A stretch of 11,618 nucleotides of DNA from a bacterium (GCA_021790035.1 JAJYIO010000035.1:1-11618); one strand, 5' to 3'; counted from the first letter of the stretch, positions 1 through 6,807 are shown. Notes: generated by a model from the sequence alone, not told the origin. Translations and numbers: made by a program.

Positions 1-128
1 TGCTTCGTTGCACCGCGGTCCGTCGGTCCTCACGTACTGTTCAAGTACGCTGCGTCCCTCGGGCCTTGTGCGCCTCGCATCCGGACCGATCTGCTCGGTC
101 TCGCTACGCCAGCCGTGAATAGTCCAGG
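1..128. repeat. Structured, repeat-like non-coding stretch
   Basis: No convincing reading frame covers this stretch on either strand. It is rich in short inverted repeats. CGTACT (33-38) pairs with AGTACG (44-49) across a 5-base loop, and GACCGA (84-89) pairs with TCGGTC (95-100) across TCTGC. Repeated GGTCC/GGTCCTC-like and CCTCG-like words surround them. The texture is that of a dispersed intergenic element of high-GC genomes, but only one copy is visible here, so its repeat nature is inferred. It could also be the 3' end of an upstream transcript. Confidence 0.35.
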
Positions 129-154
129 CTAGGCTCGGGACCGCTCCGGCCTAG
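129..154 (+). terminator. Possible hairpin upstream of glycyl-tRNA synthetase
   Basis: CTAGGC (129-134) pairs with GCCTAG (149-154). Inside it, CGG (136-138) pairs with CCG (146-148) with one bulged base, leaving a 7-base loop. No T-run follows, so this is at best a Rho-independent-like structure without a U-tract. It may end an upstream gene or belong to the preceding structured stretch. Confidence 0.25.
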
Positions 155-170
155 GCGGCGCATTTCGCGC

Positions 171-176
171 TAGAAT
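171..176 (+). promoter_or_regulatory. Candidate -10 element for glycyl-tRNA synthetase
   Basis: TAGAAT sits 40 bases before the start codon and matches the sigma-70 -10 consensus at five of six positions. No recognisable -35 element lies 16-18 bases upstream. The flanking GC before the hexamer resembles GCTATACT found before resB and before the LysM gene. A leader of about 35 bases would result. Confidence 0.35.
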
Positions 177-202
177 CAGGGATTCAACGACCCTACCCTG
201 AC

Positions 203-208
203 AGGAGG
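203..208 (+). promoter_or_regulatory. Shine-Dalgarno site of glycyl-tRNA synthetase
   Basis: AGGAGG is followed after 8 bases by ATG at 217. This is the strongest ribosome binding site in the window and fixes the start of the gene. Confidence 0.85.
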
Positions 209-216
209 AACACGCG

Positions 217-1572
217 ATGGCCCAGGCCGTGCAGACCGACGTGATGGACAAGGTGGTCTCGCTGTGCAAGCGCCGCGGGATCATCATGCAGTCGAGCGAG
301 ATCTACGGCGGCCTGGCTTCGTGCTGGGACTACGGGCCGTACGGTGTGCTGCTCAAGAACAACGTCAAGCAGGCCTGGTGGCGATCGGTGGTGACCGAAC
401 GCGACGACATGGTCGGCCTCGATGCCGCGATCTTGATGCGGCCCGAGGTCTGGGTGGCCTCGGGACACGTCGAGACCTTTCACGATCCCCTGGTCGATTG
501 CAAGGGCTGCAAGAAGCGTTTTCGCGCCGACCACGTGGAGGGCCCCCGGTGTCCCGAGTGTGGCGGGGAACTGACGGACGCCCGGAACTTCAACTTGATG
601 TTCAAGACCTTCATGGGGCCGGTCGAGGAGTCGTCCGCGGTGGTCTACATGCGTCCCGAGACGGCTCAGGGCATCTTCGTCAACTTCAAGAACGTGATGA
701 CGGCGACCCGGCGCCGGCCACCTTTCGGGATCGCGCAGATCGGCAAGGCGTTCCGCAACGAGATCACCCCCGGCAACTTCACCTTCCGAACCCGCGAGTT
801 CGAACAGATGGAGATCGAGTACTTTTGCCCGCCAGATGAGGCCGACGCCCTGTGGGAGCGCTGGGTTGCCGAACGCTTCGACTGGTATATCAAGCTCGGC
901 ATCAAGCCGGAAAACCTCAAGAAGCGCCCGCAGGGCAAGGATGAGCTCGCTCACTATGCCCGGGCCACGACCGACATCGAGTATCGCTTCCCGTTCGGGT
1001 GGTCCGAACTCGAGGGCATCGCCAACCGCGTGGACTTCGATCTCAAGCAGCATAGCCAGCACAGCGGCCAGGATCTGTCCTTCTTCGACGAGGAGACCAA
1101 GGTCCATTACCTGCCGTACGTGGTCGAGCCATCGGCAGGGGCAGATCGCGGCACGCTGGCCTTCCTGGTCGATGCCTTCGAGGAGGAGGTCGACGAAAAG
1201 GGTGAGGTCCGCACGGTCCTGCACCTGCACCCCAGCCTGGCGCCGATCAAGGTCGCCGTCTTGCCGCTGTCCAAGAAGCCCGAGCTCATCGGCCCGGCCC
1301 GCAAGATCTTCGACGCCCTGCGCGCTCGCTGGTCCGCCGAGATGGACGTGACGGGATCCATCGGCAAGCGTTACCGGCGGCAAGACGAGATCGGCACCCC
1401 GTTTTGCTTGACCCTGGATTTCGAGAGCCTGGAAGATCGAGCCGTGACGATCCGGGATCGCGACCGCATGACCCAGGATCGCGTGAAGATCGGGGACGTG
1501 ATCGACTACCTGGCCGAACGCCTCGAGCCCAAGCGGCCGAACCTCGAGAGAGAGACCGTTTTCGGGAGCTAG
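217..1572 (+). CDS. glyQS: Glycine--tRNA ligase, single-chain class II type
   Basis: Cytoplasmic enzyme that charges tRNA-Gly with glycine using ATP; it works as a homodimer in this family. The 451-residue length fits the bacterial single-chain form. The N-terminus has the family block S-E-I-Y-G-G near 27-32 and W-D-Y-G-P near 37-41. Two CxxC pairs (C95/C98 and C112/C115) form a probable zinc ribbon in the insertion domain. Class II motif 2 lies at 179-199 (F-R-N-E-I-T-P-G then the R-E-F-E-Q-M-E block). Motif 3 is at about 304-317 (E-P-S-A-G-A-D-R-G). The C-terminal anticodon-binding domain spans about 343-440, with the conserved Y-R-R-Q-D-E-I-G-T-P-F segment at 386-396. AGGAGG lies 8 bases before the ATG. 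No T-box-like leader is evident; the upstream gap is short. The gene is intact and appears monocistronic, with 195 bases to the next gene. Confidence 0.96.
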   Translation: MAQAVQTDVMDKVVSLCKRRGIIMQSSEIYGGLASCWDYGPYGVLLKNNVKQAWWRSVVTERDDMVGLDAAILMRPEVWVASGHVETFHDPLVDCKGCKKRFRADHVEGPRCPECGGELTDARNFNLMFKTFMGPVEESSAVVYMRPETAQGIFVNFKNVMTATRRRPPFGIAQIGKAFRNEITPGNFTFRTREFEQMEIEYFCPPDEADALWERWVAERFDWYIKLGIKPENLKKRPQGKDELAHYARATTDIEYRFPFGWSELEGIANRVDFDLKQHSQHSGQDLSFFDEETKVHYLPYVVEPSAGADRGTLAFLVDAFEEEVDEKGEVRTVLHLHPSLAPIKVAVLPLSKKPELIGPARKIFDALRARWSAEMDVTGSIGKRYRRQDEIGTPFCLTLDFESLEDRAVTIRDRDRMTQDRVKIGDVIDYLAERLEPKRPNLERETVFGS

Positions 1573-1687
1573 ATCGTTTCCGGTTCAAGGGGACCCTCGC
1601 CGCGTCCGAGTGCGTCCGGCAACGCCTCGCAACCGGGCCCCGTTTGGCTTATCGAGTCCCGGACCGCGTGTCGGGAGGGGCCTGGGA

Positions 1688-1713
1688 AGATCCTGGCGGC
1701 GACTCCAGGATTT
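1688..1713 (+). terminator. Hairpin between glyQS and phnD-like gene
   Basis: ATCCTGG (1690-1696) pairs with CCAGGAT (1705-1711) around an 8-base loop. The stem can extend by a G-T and an A-T pair to 1688/1713, and the 3' arm ends in TTT. It may be a weak intrinsic terminator for glyQS or a leader structure of the phnD transcript. A purine-rich GGAAGGAG (1714-1721) follows directly but has no start codon at a suitable distance. Confidence 0.4.
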
Positions 1714-1767
1714 GGAAGGAGTTTGCCAGTTCGTTGGAGCACGCGGGCGGGTATAGCGATCTCGACA

Positions 1768-2658
1768 ATGCGTCGTTTTGCTTCGTTGCTGCTGGTTGCT
1801 TTCTGGGCGCTCCTGTTCGCGCTTGGCCAGAACGCGCTCGCATACCGTCCACCGATCTTGCGAATCGGCTTCATCCCTTCCGAGAACTCCCAGGAGATCT
1901 CCCGGCAGGTGCGGCCGCTGATCGCATACCTCCACCACGAGCTGGGCATCAGCGTGACGGCCTTCGTGCCGACCGACTATCCCGGCGTCATCGAGGCGAT
2001 GCGAAGCCACATGGTCGATGCCGCCTTCCTCTCGCCCGGGGCCTTCGTCATGACCGAGAACGAATGCAAGAGGCTCAAGCGGCCGTTCTTCATCCGGCCG
2101 CTCCTCAAGGTCGTCCGCTACGGCCGCGACACGTATTACTCGGCCATCATCGTGAGGGCGGATTCCGGCATCCACACGCTCGCACAGCTCCGAGGCAAGC
2201 GGTTCGCGTTCGGGGATCCCGAGAGCATGGCCGGATCCCTTTTCGCCAAGGTCATGCTCAAGAAGGCCGGGATCGATCCCCGTCGGGATCTCAAGCTCTT
2301 GCCGCCTGGCGGCCACGACGCGACGGTCATGGCGGTGTTCAACCACGAGGCCGACGCCGGTGCGGTTTTTTCCGACGATCCCAAGGGCAAGGTGGGGGCC
2401 TGGACGCTTTTCCTCAAGACGCCCGCGGAAAGACGCCAGATCGTTCCCATCGCCTTTTCCCGTCCGATTCCCGACGATATGTTCTGCGTCCGCAGCGACC
2501 TCGACCCCAGCATGAGCCTGGCCCTCGAGCACAGCCTCGAGCACCTGGCCACGACGGCCTGGGGTCGCCATCTGCTGCACCGGATCTACGACATCGACGG
2601 GTTCACCCTCGCCCATTCGTCTGACTACGATTCGGTGAGGGAGGCGCTACGCCACTAA
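1768..2658 (+). CDS. phnD: PhnD-like periplasmic binding protein of a phosphonate-type ABC importer
   Basis: Solute receptor that captures its ligand in the periplasm and delivers it to the PhnE-like permease. From ATG 1768 the product is 296 residues. It opens with a Sec signal peptide: R2-R3, a hydrophobic core at about 5-19, and A23-L24-A25 as cleavage site. There is no lipobox Cys. The mature part shows PhnD/PtxB-type (Phosphonate-bd) hallmarks: R-I-G-F-I-P at the start, D-A-A-F-L-S-P-G, F-G-D-P-E-S-M-A-G at about 148-156, and H-D-A-T-V-M-A-V-F-N-H-E-A-D-A-G-A-V-F. The frame is open from a TTG at 1723, but that start would spoil the signal peptide and sits one base after its purine run. 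ATG 1768 itself lacks a clear ribosome site. The ligand loop has S-M-A-G where characterised PhnD proteins tend to have S-T-S-G, so specificity may differ. It heads the importer cluster, 14 bases before the ATPase gene. Confidence 0.85.
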   Translation: MRRFASLLLVAFWALLFALGQNALAYRPPILRIGFIPSENSQEISRQVRPLIAYLHHELGISVTAFVPTDYPGVIEAMRSHMVDAAFLSPGAFVMTENECKRLKRPFFIRPLLKVVRYGRDTYYSAIIVRADSGIHTLAQLRGKRFAFGDPESMAGSLFAKVMLKKAGIDPRRDLKLLPPGGHDATVMAVFNHEADAGAVFSDDPKGKVGAWTLFLKTPAERRQIVPIAFSRPIPDDMFCVRSDLDPSMSLALEHSLEHLATTAWGRHLLHRIYDIDGFTLAHSSDYDSVREALRH

Positions 2659-2672
2659 GAAACGAGAGTCTT

Positions 2673-3482
2673 TTGTCCGAACCCGTCCTTTCGGTCAGGC
2701 GTCTTTCCAAGCGGTACGGCGAGGGGGCGCCGATCCTCCGCGACGTATCCCTGGATTTCGAGGCCGGGGAGTTCACGGCGATCCTCGGACTGTCCGGGGC
2801 GGGCAAATCGACGTTCTTGCGCTGCCTCAATCGTCTGGTGGAGCCCAGCGGTGGCGAGATTCTGGTGCCGTCCACCCTTCTCGATCGCCAGGGGGGGCAG
2901 ATCGACGTCGGCAAGTTCGGCTCGCGGGATCTCCGGCTCTGGCGGCGGAAGGTCGGGATGATCTTCCAGCAATTCAATCTGGTCAAGCGCCTGACCGTCC
3001 TCGAGAATGTCCTGTCTGGCAGCCTCGGGTACGCTCCCGGTGTGCCCAGCATGCTCCGGTTCTTTTCCGCCGAGGACAAGCGGCGAGCGCTCCGGGCCCT
3101 CGATCGTGTGGGATTGCTGCCCTTCGCTTACCAGCGGGCCGACTCCGTATCGGGCGGTCAGCAGCAGCGCGTCGCGATCGCCCGTGCCCTGATGCAGCGA
3201 CCGGCGGTCATCCTCGCGGACGAGCCCGTCGCCTCGCTCGATCCCAAGCTTTCGCTGGCCATCCTCGATCTGTTGCGCAAGGTGGGCCAGGAAGATGGCA
3301 TCACGGTGCTGGTAAGCCTGCACGTCCTCGACCTGGCCAAGCGTTTCTCCGGGCGTTGCATCGGATTTGCCGGCGGCGAGGTGGTGTTCGACGGCTCCCC
3401 CGAAGGGCTCGATGAAATCGCGGTCCGGCGCATCTATCAGGCCCGCACCGAGGAGCTCAAGGCCTACCCGATTCCGACTTGA
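2673..3482 (+). CDS. phnC: PhnC-like ATP-binding subunit of phosphonate-type ABC importer
   Basis: Cytoplasmic ATPase that drives import; it should act as a homodimer on the PhnE-like permease. The 269 residues contain Walker A G-L-S-G-A-G-K-S-T (39-47), the Q-loop in F-Q-Q-F-N-L (Q99/Q100), signature V-S-G-G-Q-Q-Q-R (159-166), Walker B V-I-L-A-D-E-P (179-185), D-loop S-L-D (188-190) and switch His H217. The segment after the Q-loop (E-N-V-L-S-G-S-L-G, then the F-F-S-A-E-D-K region at about 130-136) is typical of PhnC rather than of amino-acid importers. The start is TTG 2673; no ATG lies nearby and the N-terminus matches the family length. A weak GAGAG lies just upstream. The gene begins 14 bases after phnD, and 55 bases separate it from phnE. 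All catalytic motifs are intact. Confidence 0.9.
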   Translation: MSEPVLSVRRLSKRYGEGAPILRDVSLDFEAGEFTAILGLSGAGKSTFLRCLNRLVEPSGGEILVPSTLLDRQGGQIDVGKFGSRDLRLWRRKVGMIFQQFNLVKRLTVLENVLSGSLGYAPGVPSMLRFFSAEDKRRALRALDRVGLLPFAYQRADSVSGGQQQRVAIARALMQRPAVILADEPVASLDPKLSLAILDLLRKVGQEDGITVLVSLHVLDLAKRFSGRCIGFAGGEVVFDGSPEGLDEIAVRRIYQARTEELKAYPIPT

Positions 3483-3525
3483 GCTTGCCTCTCTGGGCCC
3501 ACCGGATTTCGCATCTTCTTCTCGC

Positions 3526-3530
3526 AAGGA
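3526..3530 (+). promoter_or_regulatory. Shine-Dalgarno site of phnE-like gene
   Basis: AAGGA is followed after 7 bases by ATG at 3538. This selects 3538 as the start even though the frame is open from 3367, where it overlaps the ATPase gene. Confidence 0.7.
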
Positions 3531-3537
3531 TCGCTTG

Positions 3538-4461
3538 ATGAGCACTCTGGACAAGACCGCCGAACTCGTGCTTCCGACGCCGCCTCGACGCGCTCCCAAG
3601 GTCTGGGCGCTGGTCGCCCTGCTGGGTTTGATCCTGGCCTGGGCGTTCGTCGGAACGGGGTTCGATCCGGTCGCCCTGGTGCAGGGCGTGCCCAAGATGA
3701 TCGACATGGCGAGCCGGAGCTGGCCGGCCTCGTATAGCCTGGTGGTCGATCCCTCGGCCTACCAGTTCCCGCACCGGCTGACGCTCGAGCAGCTCTTGCT
3801 GCCCGTGCCGCTTCATGGCGACCTGGCCTACGTCAAGACCGCCTGGTGGCAGAACACCTGGCCCAACACCTTGCTGGGCGGCACGCTCCAGACGATCCAG
3901 ATGGCCGTCGCCGGCACCGTGCTCGCGGCGATCATCGCGTTCCCCATCAGCTTCCTGGCCGCCCGCAACACGTCGCCGGATCGCTCGGTCTACATGGCGG
4001 TGAAGTCGGTCAACAACTTCCTGCGGAGCATCCCGGACTTCGCCATCGGGCTGGTGCTGATCTCGGCGATCGGTCTCGGGGCGTTCACCGGGGTGATGGC
4101 ATTGACCTTCGGGACTGCGACGGTGCTCATCAAGCTGTTCGCGGAGGCGATCGAGGGGGTCGATCCGGGCGTGGTCGAGGCGGTCCAGGCGACCGGAGCC
4201 AACCGGTTGCAGGTGTACTCCTTTGCCGTGGTCCCACAGATCGTGCCGAGCTTCATCAGCTTCGTCATCTACCGGTTCGAGTCCAACATCCGTGCCGCCA
4301 CCGTGCTGGGCCTGATCGGCGCGGGCGGGATCGGCGAGCTGATGACCAGTTACTTCCGGATGTTCCAGTACCAGGAGGCGGCGATGACGGTGATCGTCCT
4401 CATCGTCCTCGTGATGATCGTCGACTTTACCAGCGCCAGGCTACGCAAGCTCGTGATCTAA
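3538..4461 (+). CDS. phnE: PhnE-like permease of phosphonate-type ABC importer
   Basis: Inner-membrane channel subunit of the importer. From ATG 3538 it is 307 residues. A short cytoplasmic N-terminus leads into a first membrane segment at about 21-40. After a periplasmic loop come further hydrophobic segments starting near 112, 163, 182, 240 and 282. The coupling (EAA) loop is at about 203-233: E-A-I-E-G-V-D, then E214-A-V-Q-A-T-G220, ending at P233, the contact site for the ATPase. A-A-R-N-T near 141-145 and the G-L-I-G-A-G-G-I-G-E block near 260-270 are classic for PhnE. The loop between the first and second membrane segments (about 41-111) looks longer than usual for this family. The gene is 3 bases upstream of the protease gene, so the two are probably co-transcribed and translationally coupled. 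Confidence 0.9.
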   Translation: MSTLDKTAELVLPTPPRRAPKVWALVALLGLILAWAFVGTGFDPVALVQGVPKMIDMASRSWPASYSLVVDPSAYQFPHRLTLEQLLLPVPLHGDLAYVKTAWWQNTWPNTLLGGTLQTIQMAVAGTVLAAIIAFPISFLAARNTSPDRSVYMAVKSVNNFLRSIPDFAIGLVLISAIGLGAFTGVMALTFGTATVLIKLFAEAIEGVDPGVVEAVQATGANRLQVYSFAVVPQIVPSFISFVIYRFESNIRAATVLGLIGAGGIGELMTSYFRMFQYQEAAMTVIVLIVLVMIVDFTSARLRKLVI

Positions 4462-4464
4462 ACG

Positions 4465-5238
4465 ATGAATCACGGCTCTCGGCCCTCGCTGCGTCGGGTG
4501 GTGGTCTTCCTGATCCTCCTCGTGGTCCTGCCCACGGCGATCGCCGGTGGGTGGATGCAGGAGGTCGGAACCCGGTCTCGCCTGCTCATCCAGGCCTTCT
4601 TCTTTCCGGTCGAGATCGTGGGCGTGCTGTTGCCGGCGATCGTGCTCTCGAGCGGAACCGACCGCCCGGCGGTTCTGCGCTGGCGGCCGGCGCGGTGGAC
4701 CTGGATCGGGCTGGCGATCGTCGGTTCGCTGGGACTGGGCGGGCTCTTGACCTACGCCCAGACCCTCTGGCAGGATGCGACCCACCTGGCGCCTCCAGCG
4801 GGGCTGAACGGCCTCCTCGGCATCCATTCGTGGGCCAGCGGCATTCTTCTGGTGCTGGGTGCGGCGATCGTGCCGGCGATCTGCGAAGAGACGGCCTTTC
4901 GCGGCCTGGTCATGTCGGGTCTCGAGCGCTGGGGCGGGCGGGTCGCCGTCGTCGTCACGACGCTTTTGTTCGCGGCGTACCACTTCGAACCCTACGGGAT
5001 CCCGACCTACCTGGTGCTGGGTGCGTTCCTGGCCTGGCTCGCGTGGCGGAGCGGCAGTATCTTGCCCGGCATCGCGGCTCATGCGACGAACAACCTCCTG
5101 GCCCTCGGGCAGGTCAACGGAACCGGAGACGCCTGGTGGTGGGCTCACGTCTGGACGATCGCACCGACGGCCGCGGCGCTGGCAATCGTCGCGATCGCCT
5201 GGCTACACCGGACGTTGCCTCGAATCGAATCGCACTGA
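4465..5238 (+). CDS. CPBP-family glutamic-type intramembrane protease
   Basis: Multi-span membrane protein of 257 residues, related to the Rce1/CAAX-processing (Abi) family. All three signature motifs are present: E141-E142-x-x-x-R146 (E-E-T-A-F-R), F-x-x-x-H with H173 (F-A-A-Y-H), and H206-x-x-x-N210 (H-A-T-N-N). Hydrophobic segments lie at about 10-28, 41-62, 77-95, 126-140, 157-173, 180-192 and 231-248. Family members cleave within the membrane or act in stress and bacteriocin-immunity roles, but the substrate here cannot be read from sequence. The start codon is 3 bases after the phnE stop, with no clear ribosome site, so translation is probably coupled. Its TGA lies inside a hairpin shared with the converging hemA. 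The family assignment is firm and the biological role unknown. Confidence 0.88.
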   Translation: MNHGSRPSLRRVVVFLILLVVLPTAIAGGWMQEVGTRSRLLIQAFFFPVEIVGVLLPAIVLSSGTDRPAVLRWRPARWTWIGLAIVGSLGLGGLLTYAQTLWQDATHLAPPAGLNGLLGIHSWASGILLVLGAAIVPAICEETAFRGLVMSGLERWGGRVAVVVTTLLFAAYHFEPYGIPTYLVLGAFLAWLAWRSGSILPGIAAHATNNLLALGQVNGTGDAWWWAHVWTIAPTAAALAIVAIAWLHRTLPRIESH

Positions 5239-5269
5239 AGGCCCGTCCTGGCGGACCCGGGCCCTTCAG
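5235..5269. terminator. Shared hairpin between convergent protease gene and hemA
   Basis: A 14-bp stem forms on either strand. CTGAAGG (5235-5241) pairs with CCTTCAG (5263-5269), CCCG (5242-5245) with CGGG (5258-5261), and TCC (5246-5248) with GGA (5253-5255), around the loop TGGC. Three cytosines (5256, 5257, 5262) bulge. The forward TGA (5236-5238) pairs with the complement of the reverse TGA (5266-5268). Neither side has a T-run, so termination would be of the U-tract-poor type. Confidence 0.65.
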
Positions 5270-6570
5270 ACCGGGCGCAGCCCTGCCTCGCCAGCCTGCC
5301 GCACGGGCACCTGGAGCTGGAAGAGGTCGCGGATGGCCAGCGCATGAGCCTCGCGCTTGGCGCCGGTCTGGGCCTTGAGGCCGACCGTGGGCTCGTGCAG
5401 GAACTTGTTGGTGATGGAAAGGGTGAGACGCACGACCGCCTCTTGCTGCTCCGGGCTGAGGCCCTCGCCGTGGCGGGCCAGGAAGCGGTCGAGCTCCCCT
5501 TGCCGGATGGCATCGAGCTTGTGGCGAAGACTGGCGATCGTCGGTGCCGCCTGGTAGGAGCGTTGCCATCCCTCGAAGTTCTCGGCCTCGTCGGCAACGA
5601 TGGCCTCTGCGGCCGGCGCCTGCTTCAGGCGTTCGGTGCGGGCCTGGTCGGTCATGGAAGACAGGGCGTCGATGTCGAACAGGGTCACGCCGGCATGGCT
5701 TCCGATCCTGGGATCGATGTTCCGGGGTACCGAGATGTCGACCATGACCAGCGGTCTGCCGGCGCGGGCCTTCATCACCGGCCCGAGGTCCGAATCCTCG
5801 AGGATGTAGTGGGGCGCTGCCGTGCAGCAAAGCACGACATCGGCTTCGCCCAGGGCGCTCGCGACGGCGTGGAACGGCACGGCCTCGCACGAGATATCCC
5901 GTGCCAGCGACTGGGCCAGCTCGAGCGTGCGGTTGGAGACCAGCAGCTTGCGCACTCCCTGCCCGACCAGGTGCTTGATCGTCGCCTCGCCGATCTTGCC
6001 CGTCCCGAGGACCAGGACCGTGCGATCGGCCAGCGTATCGAGTTCGCGCCGAGCCAGTTCGACCGCAGCAGCACCGACGCTCACGGCACCCTGGCTGATC
6101 GGAGTCTCGGTGCGGACGCGCTTGCCCGTGGTGACCGCCTGGCGGAAAAGTGCGTCGAGAACCGGACCGAGCGTGCCGGCGGTCCTGGCGGTGGCCGCCG
6201 CGTCACGGACCTGCCCCAGGATCTGGCCCTCGCCGAGGATCTGCGACTCGAGGCCAGCGGCCACGCGCAGAAGGTGGACCACGGCGTCGCGATCCGCCAG
6301 GGCGTGGAACTGCGAGGCGATGAAGGGGTCTTCCAGACCGCGATGGCGCGCCAGGAACCGTGTCAAAGAGTCCCGGGCCCTGTCCGCGCTCTCGGAGACC
6401 GCGTAGAACTCCGTGCGGTTGCAGGTAGAGAGCAGCGCCACCTCGAGGAGGTCCGGAATGTCCGCCAGGCTGGACAGGGCCTCGGGGATCTGGCTGCCCG
6501 AGAACGCCACGCGTTCGCGCAGCGAGACGGTTGCCTCGTCGTGGCTGATTCCGTAGCGAAAAATTGTCAT
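5266..6570 (-). CDS. hemA: Glutamyl-tRNA reductase
   Basis: NADPH-dependent reduction of glutamyl-tRNA(Glu) to glutamate-1-semialdehyde, the first committed step of the C5 heme pathway; cytoplasmic. The product is 434 residues, normal for the family. The catalytic cysteine is C50 in S-T-C-N-R-T-E. The substrate-binding stretch E-S-Q-I-L-G-E-G-Q-I-L-G-Q-V is at 108-121. The NADPH-binding glycine loop G-T-G-K-I-G-E is at 189-195. V-D-I-S-V-P-R-N-I-D-P lies at 278-288, and the helical dimerisation domain (about 320-425) includes N-K-F-L-H-E-P. The start ATG (6570-6568) gives the standard N-terminus but has no visible Shine-Dalgarno. Transcription runs from the region shared with resB, which has a perfect TATAAT on this strand. 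No other tetrapyrrole gene is in the window. Confidence 0.96.
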   Translation of the reverse strand: MTIFRYGISHDEATVSLRERVAFSGSQIPEALSSLADIPDLLEVALLSTCNRTEFYAVSESADRARDSLTRFLARHRGLEDPFIASQFHALADRDAVVHLLRVAAGLESQILGEGQILGQVRDAAATARTAGTLGPVLDALFRQAVTTGKRVRTETPISQGAVSVGAAAVELARRELDTLADRTVLVLGTGKIGEATIKHLVGQGVRKLLVSNRTLELAQSLARDISCEAVPFHAVASALGEADVVLCCTAAPHYILEDSDLGPVMKARAGRPLVMVDISVPRNIDPRIGSHAGVTLFDIDALSSMTDQARTERLKQAPAAEAIVADEAENFEGWQRSYQAAPTIASLRHKLDAIRQGELDRFLARHGEGLSPEQQEAVVRLTLSITNKFLHEPTVGLKAQTGAKREAHALAIRDLFQLQVPVRQAGEAGLRPV

Positions 6571-6670
6571 CGTCTAGCAGCTGGTGCCGGCCGGCCCAAG
6601 ATCAAGGATGCTGTCCCGCTCGATCCCGGTGACCGAAACGGTCGCGCCGAGCTTCTTGCTTTGTAAATTC

Positions 6671-6684
6671 AGGCGCGAGCGCCT
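6671..6684. promoter_or_regulatory. Perfect palindrome at predicted hemA transcription start
   Basis: AGGCGC, two central bases (GA), then GCGCCT form a perfect 6+6 inverted repeat. It begins 2 bases downstream of the hemA TATAAT and so covers the expected +1. It also lies about 40 bases upstream of the resB -10. This is a good position for an operator acting on both genes, but the binding protein is unknown, and it could instead form a small hairpin in the hemA leader. Confidence 0.4.
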
Positions 6685-6686
6685 CC

Positions 6687-6692
6687 ATTATA
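6687..6692 (-). promoter_or_regulatory. Candidate hemA -10 element
   Basis: On the reverse strand this is a perfect TATAAT in an otherwise GC-rich region. At 17 bases spacing the -35 position reads GTCACG (6715-6710), only a half match to TTGACA. The leader to the hemA ATG would be about 110 bases. Confidence 0.5.
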
Positions 6693-6722
6693 AGCGGTCG
6701 AGGAGTGATCGTGACCGTGAGC

Positions 6723-6728
6723 TATACT
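6723..6728 (+). promoter_or_regulatory. Candidate resB -10 element
   Basis: TATACT, preceded by GC, lies 79 bases before the resB start. It matches five of six consensus bases. No good -35 hexamer is seen at 16-18 bases. The same eight bases GCTATACT recur before the LysM gene (9868-9875). The site is back to back with the hemA promoter. Confidence 0.4.
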
Positions 6729-6807
6729 GATTGAAGGCCTTGCGTAGACTGCATCGGACTGCTCGATCGTAACACGTCAGCCAGGCCTCGAAAGGCCTCC
6801 ACAACTC

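Noticed and set aside
193..1383. 396-residue reverse-strand open frame over glyQS
   Set aside because: It is antisense to a gene with complete class II synthetase motifs. Long antisense frames are expected at this GC content, and the translation resembles no family.
1573..1767. Pho-box or riboswitch before phnD
   Set aside because: No CTGTCAT-type direct repeats and no recognisable aptamer core were found, only a simple hairpin.
3846..5378. 510-residue forward open frame across phnE and the protease gene
   Set aside because: It runs out of frame through two genes with clear motifs. Its translation is Arg/Gly/Pro-rich and has no domain.
5344..6666. 440-residue forward open frame across hemA
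   Set aside because: Antisense to an intact glutamyl-tRNA reductase with C50 and the NADPH loop. It starts inside the hemA coding end and has no recognisable domain.
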